Source: Lucifuga dentata
Lineage: Eukaryota > Chordata > Actinopteri > Ophidiiformes > Bythitidae
Direction of reading: 5' to 3'
Assembly: GCA_014773175.1 (NCBI GenBank)
Contig: VXCM01002096.1
Span: 1 to 64,000, forward strand
DNA length: 64,000 nt
Under the pieces are notes generated by a model, which saw only the letters and a program-made list of their open reading frames with translations, ran no database searches and was not told the DNA's origin. This document shows, piece after piece, positions 1-11,349 of this stretch (the first letter of the stretch is position 1; each line of letters begins with the position of its first letter). Both the position numbers and the translations under genes were made by a program.

Positions 1-470
1 CAGTTTCAAAAGACAGTACCTGTTCTCCTGGATGAGGCTCAGATTTCCTCACTGTATTTGAGTTCATATATATATGACAAGGGAAACTACTGCCACAAAA
101 CAACTGCCAATGTGCACACATGCAACATGTATACACACATGCACACGCTTTGTATTTTTCCCAAACATAGAAAGACATAAAACCACCTTCTGGCCCTTTC
201 GTCTGTTCCCAGTTGGCTTTTCCCTGTTCATACATAACCAAGAAAATAAAGTTGTTTTGTGATTTTCTTTCAACTCGTGGCAAATTTTCCAATTCCTGGT
301 GCTCAATTACTGACCCCTGAGAAAAAGCGATGGAAAATTGTAAAGAAATGCAGTGACCCCCCATCTCAGCAGAGGTTCAACTCATTTTCAACATTTTCAG
401 CCCCTTTGGAGCTGCTATCTTTGGGAAAGGCCCATATGGCAAATGGGAGGGTGATGATACGATTTACCAT

Positions 471-471
<1 letters not shown>

Positions 472-508
<37 letters not shown>
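472..508. repeat. GT microsatellite
   Basis: Uninterrupted (GT)n; a second shorter one is at 637-653. Confidence 0.95.
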
Positions 509-509
<1 letters not shown>

Positions 510-3288
510 AGGTGCCACCTCTGCTGTTCTGAACACCATTTAGATTACTTTCACCTCATCGGCCCACACTCACTTGGCTGGGGCCACTGGGACATATTCT
601 TCTGAGTATAGATGTGTTTATGGTGCATGTGTGAAGTGTGTGTGTGTGTGTGTGCTGATGTTGTTAGAGGGAGGCAAGAGAGAATAAAAGGGATAAGGAG
701 AAAAGGTAGTGATTGTGAGAAATACAGTTTTTTCCACTGACATCGGGGTAGCAGGTTTGCATCCTTTTAGATGCGTATGTTAATACAAGGAAATGAAATT
801 ATACTAACTTCAAAATCCAAGATTTAGCCTTTCAAGACCAAGGGCAGAGGAGATGAAAAGCTTAGAATGAAATATCCAAAATCATTTCCACCTACCCTAA
901 CAAAGTAACAGATGGCAACAGATGGCAATAAACAAAACAAAAAAACAAACAAAAAAACAAAACAAAATTACAACAGAATCTAAAAGCCAGAAATGGTCTT
1001 GGTGACACTTGATACTAGTCAGTGCTGAACAGGCAATTTTCAGTGTTTGGAAACATGGAAATTTCCTTTTAATCTCTTCTCTAACCTTCACCTACAAATC
1101 CTCTTAATTAGATCCCTAAAATCAATAAAATAAATAGGTAACATATCCCACACAAGATGTAATAGTGCATTTAGTGGGCAAATGCAAAGCAAAAGCAAAC
1201 TGCGTCAGTATGAGACGTGGCTGCAGGGCCGCAGATTCACACACCCACACAAATTGCTAAGTTCAGTCTGAGCACAAGTCCTTTAAGGTCGCAGGCAAAG
1301 CTGTCAATCATATCACGACTATTGAATAGAAGTAATATTTTCTCTTTTTCCTTCATGCTGCTCTCACCTCTAAATGACACAGAGCCCCTTGGTGGCTGTT
1401 CCTCATAAAGGACAGAGAGGACGGCTGACTCTTAGATGAATTAGACATTTTGAGTATTTTCATGAATTGCTGCCTCACTTTCCATCTTTAAGGGGTTTAA
1501 CTGCAGTTTTTCTTAATGGTGCTTGAAATAGTAACTTACTACAAATAATAATTCAAATGATGAAGCAAAAACTGGCCTTCACATGCAGAGTTAGTAGATT
1601 ATATAATAACCAATACACTTTACAATGCATGTCACCATGCAAATACATTCGTTGTGTTAGTATATTAAAGAAACAGACCATAAGGCACATGCATCTGTGA
1701 CAAAAAAAAAAAAAANAAAAAAAAAAAAAAATCTGTAAGGAATAGTTATGATGAAAATGAAGACCAGCATCCAATGTAATGACAGAAATATTTTGCACCA
1801 CTTGCAAAGCAAACAACCAAAGTCTGAAAGACAATTTTCAATAGGTTGTGGTATCAGATGCTGCTATAAGATGTGAGCTATTCTTTTATTTTTTTTTTAT
1901 AATGAACACACAGGTACATAATGTCATTGGATATCATGTTTTTTGTAATTCTAATGCATTGCATGTTTACGTTTCTCTCTGGAGATTCCTTTTCATATCT
2001 ATGAAATTGCTTTTCTGGTGCGTTGGTGTGCTCTCACTTGTTTGACAACAGCGCAGTACAGATGACAATAGAGATCTGACACAGTGGCTGAGTTGCTTTA
2101 ACCCTGGTGGATGATATTCCACTATCTTTCAAAGGTGGGAGTCACAGTCATTTGTTTGGCCTTGGACCAACGTGTCAGGAAAGCTTATGTTCCACTCCTC
2201 CATCCTTCTATCCCTCCATACCTGCATTTCTGTCCCTTTCAATCCTCCTTTTCACCAGCCTACTGGGAACTTTGGCCACAACCAACCTTATTAAACTTAC
2301 AACCATCAAGATAAGACTCAGTTACTCTAAGCCTCTGCACTGGCATCCAAGATCAATATTGAACAAAAAAAAAAAAAGGGNAAAAAAAAAAAAAAGGGTC
2401 GTCTAATGGTCTGACGCACTTGCAGTTAACAAGGGAGGGAGTGAGGATGAGTCAAATGAAGAAACCAGGTTTGCAAGCCTCAGAGCACAGTCTACTTTTC
2501 CATCCTTGATAATTGCTTCATTGCATGCATGTCCACTTTATTCAGCTCTCCTCAACGATGTGAAAGGAGTAGATTCAACAAAGCAGATGCAATTGGAGAA
2601 TACAGAATATCTGAAATTGCCTCTGTGGTGGTTCAAGCAGTGTAAAATGTCTCTTTAATCATTGTTCTTGCATTAAACTACGTGCATGTACAAAGCATAA
2701 TATGTGAGGCTCTATCTGTCACGTATGATAGCCTTTGCAAACAGAACAGGATGAAATATGATGAGTTAACAGCAACTAAAGACAAATCTTCTAGCATATA
2801 GTTCTTATTCTCTTTCCTCACTCTGTTAAATACATTTTGTCTGTACCTCTGCTTGCTCTTTCATTCACTTCTTTCTCACTCTAACCACCAATGCAGGTCA
2901 CGCACCATGTTATTGCCAAGCTATTGTTTTATGTGAGAGACTGATTTTACTTACTGAATAACTATACAGGTAATTGCTCTACTTAACTTGACTGTATTTT
3001 TCCAAAGATGACTATTAATTCAAATGTGGAAAGAAGTTCATCATCCTACAACATTTAATGTACTGGTACGGAAACATTTGCTTGTTGAAACAATTCAAAT
3101 TCAGTGTTCTGAGTTCCCTGATCAAAGTGTTTAAAACATATTTATGCAGTGAGAGTAGCTGACATAGCTATAATTGCAGGTTCATTATGATTTTATTATG
3201 ATTGCATTTCAGTTTCGATGAAATCTCAGTTAAATTATGAAGCAAGGTATTCTGGTTGTGTCATTACACTATGTACACTACACATTAC

Positions 3289-3291
<3 letters not shown>

Positions 3292-3327
<36 letters not shown>
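3292..3327. repeat. CA microsatellite
   Basis: Uninterrupted (CA)n. Confidence 0.95.
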
Positions 3328-3329
<2 letters not shown>

Positions 3330-4793
3330 TCTTCTCCCACTCTCCTAAGGCGTACAGCAGTATCCATGCCGCTGCAGCGAGAGTAAATAGCATATCAAAA
3401 ATATTCAAATTGGCCTGTGCTTAGGGAAGCATGAAAGATGTATACCTCTTTGGCCTCCTAAATTCCTGCCCGTCCATTAGCTTTCCTCTGCTCTCACAGC
3501 ATTAAACCTGCACTGCTTCAAAATCTACATCATCAGATCAGCTCAGCGGAGGAAGTGAAGCGGTGGCTACATTATTGAAAATCGTCAGAGTAGAACAGAA
3601 TAATGTCAGGTTGGAGATACTCCTTTTCTTTTTACACCGTGGCTTAGTTTGCCTAGGTCCAGAGAAATGTTTAGTTGGTGTAAGCAAAACAGAAGAAGAG
3701 TCTTTTTGTTGTGTTGTGTTTTTAGGCTATAATAGAAAGAATTACCTTATTTAAATGTACAATCTGTGATGTAAGGTAAATGTCACACCGTCATACAGGA
3801 ATAGAATCTGCCATCAACCTGCATTTGATTAGCAGGCTGTTTAAAAGTGAAACTCTAGACAACCACTAAAGCTATATTTTGACACAGTTTAATGTTATGT
3901 AAACTCAGCAGTAAAACTATACTGAACTAAAGTTATATTCTGAATTATAATCAGGTGATATGATACACACCCAATGGTGATTTTTCTTTTCTTCAGCTGT
4001 ATGTGGTCAAAAAAAGTAATGGGACCTTATATCGAATCAGCTTGATTTTTTTTTTTTTTTTTTTTTTAGTTATTCCATTGCATCCTACTGCAGTGATGCA
4101 ATTATTGTATTGACATCAGAATATATATTATTTGAAAATAAGTCTATATATATGAATATGTCGGCAGAAGACAGTGTGAATGTTGGAATTCATAATTGTG
4201 GCTAATTTCTTAGCTAAGGCTGGTCAGCCTAGTTTATAGCTATGAAACAGTGTTATAGTCAGTGAGAGCTATAAAATCTGGCTTAGTTTTGTGTAATCTC
4301 ATTAGCTTTTGTGTTACTCATATTCTTTTATATTTGTTAGCACAGAAATAGTCTCTTGCTGCAGGTATGCAAGAACATGTGTGCTTATGATACTGTAGTT
4401 GAAGTGTGAGCAAGATTAGTGTAAGATTATGCGAAGTTACAAAAAAGCAGTAAAAGCCTTAGCCGCGGGGGGGATTCCAGCAAAAAAGTAATGGTCTCTG
4501 TTTGAGCAGCACCTTGGCTGTCGTCATTCCATTTTTCTTTCTCTTTGTTATTGTGATTCATTTTCATTGAGGCAGAAGGAAAAACAATCATAAACCGATG
4601 TTTTTAGCTTCAGTCTTCCTTCTGTGTAGTATTCAGGGATTGAAACAAAGGGTTTGTAGGTTACAGGATTATTTTATATTAATATTCTTGCAGACTTGGG
4701 GCAATAAACTGCTGAAGAGTCTGACCCGAAAGAGAAGGCAAGAGGATGTGGGACGTTAAGGCTGTAACTGTCTTGAGTATCAGTGAGAGCCCT

Positions 4794-4817
4794 GAGGGGA
4801 CCTGATCGGGTCCCCTC
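4794..4817. repeat. GC-rich hairpin, 9-bp arms
   Basis: GAGGGGACC (4794-4802), TGATCG loop, GGTCCCCTC (4809-4817). No gene or run of T next to it. Confidence 0.8.
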
Positions 4818-5650
4818 TAAAGACCTCCACACACATCATAGTTATTATACAGTCCTTTTGAGACCACAAGGTGAAAGCAGAAACACTCCTGGCTCATCAG
4901 AAAAAGGGGGGAGGCCTCAATGAAACAGGACCTTGTGATTATTTAGGCTCACAAGCTGTTAGTGCGATGGCTTTTTAATCGCTGCTAATGGAGTTCCACT
5001 AACACAAGCACCCTGTGGGAGTTGGGAGAATGCGTTTTGGCTACTCCTTCCCTCTCTCTCTCTCATATCTCTATTGCTTCATAAAATCTAGCCTTCTGTC
5101 CTTCACTTTTTTTTTTTTTTAACAATCCTCTCCTTGGGCAGCAATTATGTACTGCAGAAAGAGTAGCTGTTAGCTTTAATATAGCTCATGCTCTCTCACC
5201 TTTAAAAAAAAAAAACAACACAAACATGAAATTGCACTCTGCAGTAGCCCGACGCACCTCAGGGCAATGTATCAACTGCTGAAGTGGCAATTTAGCGTGA
5301 AAGTAAATGACTCAAAGAATGACAGATGAGCTGAATATTTTGAGTTTGCACTAACCAAGGACACCTTTGTGTCACATGGCTCTTACGTGTGCTTTTTTCT
5401 GTTAAATAGCAAGTTTTTCACTCTCATCTGTTTTTCCCCACTCCTACCTTTTCATCTACTGTCACTCACTTTTCCCAGCATCTACCACAGTGAAGGACAC
5501 CCTGCTGTGGCAATTCTCTCCTACTCTCCCACTTTCTCTGCTTACTTTGTCTCTTCCTCTCTCTCTCTCTCTGCTTTTCCTCACACTGGTGTTGACTGTA
5601 AATAGGAGCTGATATATGAGGTTTGAAAGGCCTGTGTGTTGGAAAAGAAA

Positions 5651-5858
5651 TGTTAGCTGTTTTGGGTGGTTTCAGTGCATTTCCTGGCAATCCCGGGGGG
5701 AAAGGATGCCAGTCATGCTTCGATTCAAGTGAAAACAGACAATGCTATACATGCCAGTAAACTAGGTTAGCATTAGCACGTTCGCATGTTAGCCATTTTG
5801 GGGGACTTCAATGTGTTTCCTGGCACTCCCAGGGGCCAGAATGCTGGCTTCGTTCTTC
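5651..5858. repeat. Imperfect direct duplication of a 72-bp unit
   Basis: Unit 1 (5651-5722) and unit 2 (5787-5858) share TGTTAGC-TTTTGGG, a TTTCCTGGCA core, TCCC-GGGG and ATGC-AGT/GGC-T-CTTCG with scattered changes. Centres are 136 bases apart. The spacer is rich in TTAGCATTAGCA-type motifs. I do not recognise a family with certainty. Confidence 0.7.
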
Positions 5859-5915
5859 ACCTGTGGCATCATTACCCTCAGGTGCCAGGAAACATGTAAA
5901 TCAAAAGATAATAGC

Positions 5916-5978
5916 TAATGCTATTAGCATGCAAATTGTAGCATGATGCAAGCTAGCATTAACATGCTAATAGCATTA
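5916..5978. repeat. Perfect 16-bp inverted repeat in TAGCAT-rich DNA
   Basis: TAATGCTATTAGCATG (5916-5931) is the exact reverse complement of CATGCTAATAGCATTA (5963-5978), with a 31-base spacer that itself has GCATGATGCAAGCTAGCATT. It lies just right of the 72-bp duplication and may be part of the same repeat. Confidence 0.9.
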
Positions 5979-6994
5979 CCTGTTTTGCCTCTGTACCCTA
6001 AAGCACCCTCTGGTCAAATTTCTTCTTTAGAGCTTTCAGTTTCATCTGCTGGCTTTAGCCTGACTGACAGCTTTAGAAACCTTGTCACCTCCTACCAGTA
6101 CATAAACTCCACAACGCCTTTCCACCCACTGATGGAGTTGCCATACTCTATAACGGTTGTCCAGTCAAAGGCTCCTTGCTGTTTTTGATCCTGGCTTGTT
6201 TTATCACTGCATTGAATGCAAACAATCCTAGCTGAAGTGATTCTCCAAGATGCCAGTGTACGCTTTACAAAAATGAACTGTTACAGTAATTTTGTTTATG
6301 ACCTTTACTGATGTGAACAGCCCTTTGACAAGATCAGAAAACATTAATACCTTATATTTAGTTATTCTGTAATGTTACTTTCTGTATTATAACATCTGTC
6401 ACAGTAAGAAAACTCTTTTTCTGTTTCATACATGCCATAAGTTGCCATCTGGCTTGAATTTTCTGAACACAGAGCACCAAGCTGGAATTAATATTGATAT
6501 TTTGATATTACTACTGGTGAGGAATGCATACTATCTTATGTTAAAAAAAAAAAAAAAAAAANTTTTTTTTTTTTTTTTTTGCATCCTTATAATTGAAAAT
6601 CTTGTTCAAATCAGCTAGGGATGCATAATGGCAGCTGTGGGAACACTGCACTCTACAACGTGAACACCTCAATCCCATTTTTTTCTACTTAATTAACAAA
6701 GGCCTTCCAATTCTAATTACCCCAAGCTATACTTTTGATATTTCACAACATAATTGAAGTTATATGAGGTTATCTATTCTAATAATCTGATCAAACATCT
6801 CTTGGCACCCATATTAAATATTCTCAAGGAACCTATTTTATATGTGCTCAGAGTCCATATCTGTTACATCGTTTTGACTGCTGTAGCGAGATATTAGAAA
6901 TCCATACACTCAAAATATGATGTATGACTCGGCAGCCATGGGATTATTGGGCGTGTTGCAGCACACTTTCTGAACTGGAGGAAGAAGAAAGGAG

Positions 6995-7028
<34 letters not shown>

Positions 7029-9392
7029 AGCTAAAAACATTAAGAATAATTTGCACTTTCAGTTTAGTGGAAAAGGTCAGACCCCTAAGAGGGCTTAAGA
7101 AAGGGGCTATTACTCCTGACGGGAGCAGTGGAGTATAGATAGGACGGGAGGTGAAGATAAGATAGGATGGAGGGCGAAAGAAGGGATGAAGGATTAAGAA
7201 GTGGTTGAGAAAGCAGCAAGAAAGAAATATGTATGGTGAAGACTGGCATTGATCAACAAGTTGAAAGTTTCCACTGATATATTTTGATCTTTTTTTTTGC
7301 AGAGAGCCAATAAAAATATTACTGAATGTTTAATTTTATTGTTAGATTGAATCAGTCAGGTTATCTGTGACAGGGGAGGCTGCAGCTTATTATTATAATT
7401 TTTTTTGTATTGTACAACAGTCCCCTTATGATCTTGGTATCATTTCTGTGTTGTCATAACTGAACCCACTCTAACACTCAGTCCAACGGATGTATGTGTG
7501 GTCAAGAGACAGGAAATAAGATGCGATGGACTAAAATAATGATAAGGCATATTTTCCTTTTTAGTGTTAAATGTTAAAAATTTAACTCTGCACATCTTCC
7601 AACACTTTGTTTTGCCAAATCTGGACAGAGTTGCATGTACAGCTTCCTTATTTTTTCATATTTAAGTGGTGCATGACTCGGCAATGACATCAATTTGACC
7701 ACGGACACTCTGGGTTTGTCTTTGTGAACTGTAAATCCATTTTGGAGAGCATTTGCATGTGTGCTCGACATCTGTATGTGTGTGTGTGTGTGTATGTGCA
7801 GTGTGAATAACCTGTGTGTGTGCTCTTTAGTGTACTAGAATGTGTGTATAACTGGATTACTTCATTGTTTTACTGCCCATCCCAAGACAGACATTTGCAG
7901 AGGCCATCCAGTAACTGCTGCACATGCCATCCTAATCTGTTTCTCCTGCTGTGGCAGGTGCAGGCAGCAGGCACTTCTGCAAGGACACCCAACTACTTGG
8001 AAACTCAGCACTCAACGTAAAGCTCGGGGACAGTAGTGGCATAAATCCTTTGATAATTATGTTGTAAACAAAGATGGAACGATATAGCTTTGTTTTGATG
8101 TGTGCTGCAACACAGCCAGAATCCAAATCTCAAACAAATCACTGCCTGTTGGGCCACTGGCAGCTTGCTGTAAACACACTTATCACTCGTTGTGTAAGTC
8201 AGAGAAGGCTGCTAATGTCGGCTGCCATATGACTGATTGATTTATTGGACTCATTATTAGCTGTCCATACTGACCAGCCACCTGATACTTAGCCAGCATC
8301 GCCTCAGCACTGTAACCAAGCAACCGCATCCATGGTGCTTGAGAATATGTTGGTGTTTAGTTACTGAAATGTTGCCATGTGACAGTCAGATATTTGAGTT
8401 AGCAGTCTTTCAATTCTTAATTTGATTGAAACCTTAAAAAAAAGAAACAAAAAGCCTAAAAGCAAATTTATAATATAATAATATCAACCTCTGCTCCGGA
8501 CACATTGAACAAAAATGATGAATTATAACAATAATACCTGAGTTACGTTTTTTTCTGTGATTATAGGACAGTGCTATCTGCACAAAAGTCCCCATAATTA
8601 CAGTTATAATGATCATGAAGCATATTACAGCTTTTATAGTATCAACAGCTGTATTGACTAAACGGCTTTCTTCAAATTAGTGAATGTACCAATGGACACA
8701 AAGGAGAAAACAAAACCTGTCTACTAATTTCCCAGGTTATTAAGCAAAGGCACAGCCACCAATGAAACATGTTAGTTGTATGCAGTTAATGCTATAAGTA
8801 GAGCACATAATTAAATCAGAATTAAAGGTACTCACATAAAGTTTACTTCTATTATACAACCAACCTTCCTTAATTTAAGACCATTTGATAGCACTATGCA
8901 CAAAATGGTCTACACTTATTCTGACTGTCATATTTGCAATTTGTCAGGTTGAAGCTTCAAGAATTTCAGCTCTAATGCAAGTTGCATGTAGGGTATGTCA
9001 TTGCACAAGAGCATTTTCAGATGGATTCTAGGAAATTAAATGTCAGTTTCAAGGAATACTTGAAACTTGTGCCTGTTTACAACTTTTGCTCTTGATTGGC
9101 TGAAAGTGAATCCTGCCAAAAATTTCTCTCTGCGTCTCTCCTCTTCTGCCTCCCAGTCACTTAACAGACTTCCTGTCTGAATACAGAAGTAAGTGTATTA
9201 AAATGCTCAGAATTGGTCAAATTGGGCCAAATTCACCATTTAAACCATCCATTTCCTTGAAAGTGGGCACATTTCAAAGTGTATTCAGAATGTTCAGTGG
9301 CATAGTAAAATTCACCAAACTGCACCTGAATAATTTGCATTTCCAGCAGAGAAACCAACTTGCTTAAATCTCTATCTGCTTTCAGAAAGTAA

Positions 9393-9417
9393 GGTGGGTG
9401 GGGTGGGGGTGGGGGGG
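9393..9417 (+). other. G-quadruplex-forming tract
   Basis: Runs of 3, 4, 5 and 7 G separated by single T (GGGTGGGGTGGGGGTGGGGGGG), a textbook parallel quadruplex pattern on the plus strand. Confidence 0.85.
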
Positions 9418-9812
9418 CATTTTATTTGAGACCCTCCTACACTAACCTGTTGTCATATCTTCTATTGCACCATGGGAGATAAATATTTTCTGCCCTGGCC
9501 TGATAGATTCTCCACTCTAAAACCAATGTCTGTGCCTGTGTTTGTTTGATGTTGTGAAACACTTTGGTCCCTTTTGCTGATTATCTCTCCAAGATTGTGT
9601 CTCTTTATTTTGCTGTCATGGCTTCTGATGTGGCCAAAAAGCTTCCTACAGATTGCAGGAATTCAAGCTCACTTCTGTTTTGTTGTATCAGGTCATCTGA
9701 CACAACTGTAGCAAATGGTCACATTCATGAGAGATAATGCTGTTCGTTTGATCTGGTCAAGGCTGAGTCTTTGTGTGTTCACAACCACCACATGCCAGCC
9801 ACACAAATATCC

Positions 9813-9816
<4 letters not shown>

Positions 9817-9857
<41 letters not shown>
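9817..9857. repeat. CA microsatellite
   Basis: Uninterrupted (CA)n. Confidence 0.95.
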
Positions 9858-9861
<4 letters not shown>

Positions 9862-10059
9862 CCTTTCTCAAAACTTGATACTTTCACAGTTTTTTGAATA
9901 CCTGTGTCCAGATAGATTGCTTGCCTCTTTCATTTCGAGTTGAATTAAAATTGTGTGAAGAGACAGTCACACTGTTTAAAGACACTTGAGCCACTTTTCT
10001 CTGTTAGAAAGATAAAGCAGTCTTCAGTGTGTGACCTATCTGACTGGGTTTTTTTTCTT

Positions 10060-10327
10060 TGGAAGTTTTAATGTTCTCTCCATGTTTGCGTGGATTTCCT
10101 CCAGGTGGCCCAGTTTCCTCCCCCCCTCCGAAGACACGCACTTTAGGTGAATTGGAAACTCTAAAATGCCCGTAGGTATGAATGTAAATGTGAATGAGTT
10201 TGTCTATCTGTGTGTATTAGCTCTATGATAGAATGTTGACCTATCCAGTCTGTCCTCTCTCCTCTATCTGTCCTCTCAAACAATGCATGCTGGGATAGGC
10301 TCCAGCCCTCCCTGCAACCCTATACAG
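10060..10327 (+). repeat. Fish dispersed repeat, left part (split by a MITE)
   Basis: Contains the string of blocks ATGTTCTCTCCATG, GCGTGGATTTCCTCCAGGTG, CAGTTTCCTCC, GAATTGGAAACTCTAAA, TGCCCGTAGGTATGAATG and GCTGGGATAGGCTCCAGCCC, which I recognise as a very common non-coding repeat of teleost genomes. It continues at 10561 (CTGTACAGGATAAGCAG), so the element was whole before the MITE at 10328-10560 was inserted. Confidence 0.75.
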
Positions 10328-10560
10328 CAGGGGTGGTAGTCAAATACAAATGTTAAAGGTCCACAAAGAAAGTGGACAGGTGCGGTGGGAGAGGTGGAGG
10401 TGGGGGGGCAGCCGATAGAGGGGCAGTCAGACCATTCAATTTTGCTTTCTCTCGCAGATATTTCAAATAATACATATGAAAAGTATAATTTGCTCAGAGT
10501 CCAGAGACAGTTGTGGTTCGGTCCAGATCTGGACCGGAGTCCGGATTTTGAGGATGACTG
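10328..10560. mobile_element. hAT-like MITE inserted in a fish repeat
   Basis: A 233-bp insertion starting CAGGGGTGGTAGTCAAAT; its right end reversed starts CAGTCATCCTCAAAAT. It is flanked by an 8-bp near-identical direct repeat, CTATACAG (10320-10327) and CTGTACAG (10561-10568), the length expected of hAT elements. It includes a 16-bp perfect palindrome GGTCCAGATCTGGACC at 10520-10535. Short ORFs over it are not genes. Confidence 0.7.
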
Positions 10561-10620
10561 CTGTACAGGATAAGCAGTATGCAGAATATGCAGAATGTTA
10601 AATTCTACAACTAATAATAG
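10561..10620 (+). repeat. Fish dispersed repeat, right part
   Basis: CTGTACAGGATAAGCAGTAT continues the repeat interrupted at 10327. The end is fuzzy because the next bases are diverged. Confidence 0.6.
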
Positions 10621-11293
10621 TAGTAGGCGGAAAAAGTAATTTCCAGGGTGCAAGAGGGGAGAAGGATGGATCAAGGGAAATGGATTTCTGGCAGCAACAG
10701 GTGATAATTAATATAATCATCAGTGATATGGAAGTGACTTTTCTCTTTTTGGGAATAAAAGAGCCAGGTGCACAGAGTACTAAACAAAATTACATGTAGT
10801 TTCTTGCAGTTGCTGTGAGTTGGCCTGCCAAATGTTCCAAAACTCTCCTCTGAGACACTGTTAAGACTGAGACCAGACATCACTATGTCAGCTTCTTCCC
10901 AAGAGCCATCAATCTATCTCAACAAGCCCTCCTAAAAAAAAAAAAAAAATNAAAAAAAAAAAAAAAATAAACCTGAGCTTGTCCACACAAGCTTGAGTCT
11001 TCCTCTTAAGTCCTCCGTGGACTGACTGTAATCCCACTCCTGCTACTGCTCAGTTCATTCGGTTTATCTGGCTCTGTTCGTAATGTCTGCGTAAGCCTTG
11101 TGCGCTATGTCAGCTTAGCTTCAGGGAGGACTGTCTGCAGTGCTCATAACTTATTTCATATAGTGCATTCTCCTCAGGAGAAGTATGTTATTGTACACTG
11201 CTATAATATATAGTACTGGACATGACCCCTCTTCACAGCTGCTGCACATTATTCCTAAAAAACCCAGTGATATAAAGCTAAATACATTTGTGC

Positions 11294-11349
11294 AAAAAAA
11301 AAAAAAAATAAAAAAATTAAAAAAAAAATAAAAAAATTAAAAAAAAAAT
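11294..11349. repeat. A-rich tandem repeat
   Basis: Units of roughly 20 bases of the form A-run, T, A-run, TT, repeated. Confidence 0.75.

Larger units (their letters stand above)
1..5650. other. Gene-free stretch
   Basis: AT-rich non-coding DNA with microsatellites (472-508, 637-653, 3292-3327), homopolymer joins with N at 1716 and 2381, T-runs near 4047-4068 and 5108-5120, and the hairpin at 4794-4817. No ORF resembles a known protein. Confidence 0.65.
5980..10059. other. Gene-free stretch
   Basis: Holds an A-run/T-run join with N at 6562, an A-run at 6999-7025, a purine-rich stretch at 7130-7230 and the G-quadruplex at 9393-9417. The sequence at 8150-8340 is of higher complexity and could be a conserved non-coding element, but nothing in it can be named. 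Confidence 0.6.

Noticed and set aside
5651..5978. CRISPR-like array
   Set aside because: Only two imperfect 72-bp units and a vertebrate context; no regular repeat-spacer pattern.
10385..10573. 62-residue ORF near 10.4 kb
   Set aside because: It lies almost entirely in the hAT-like MITE (10328-10560), which is non-coding.
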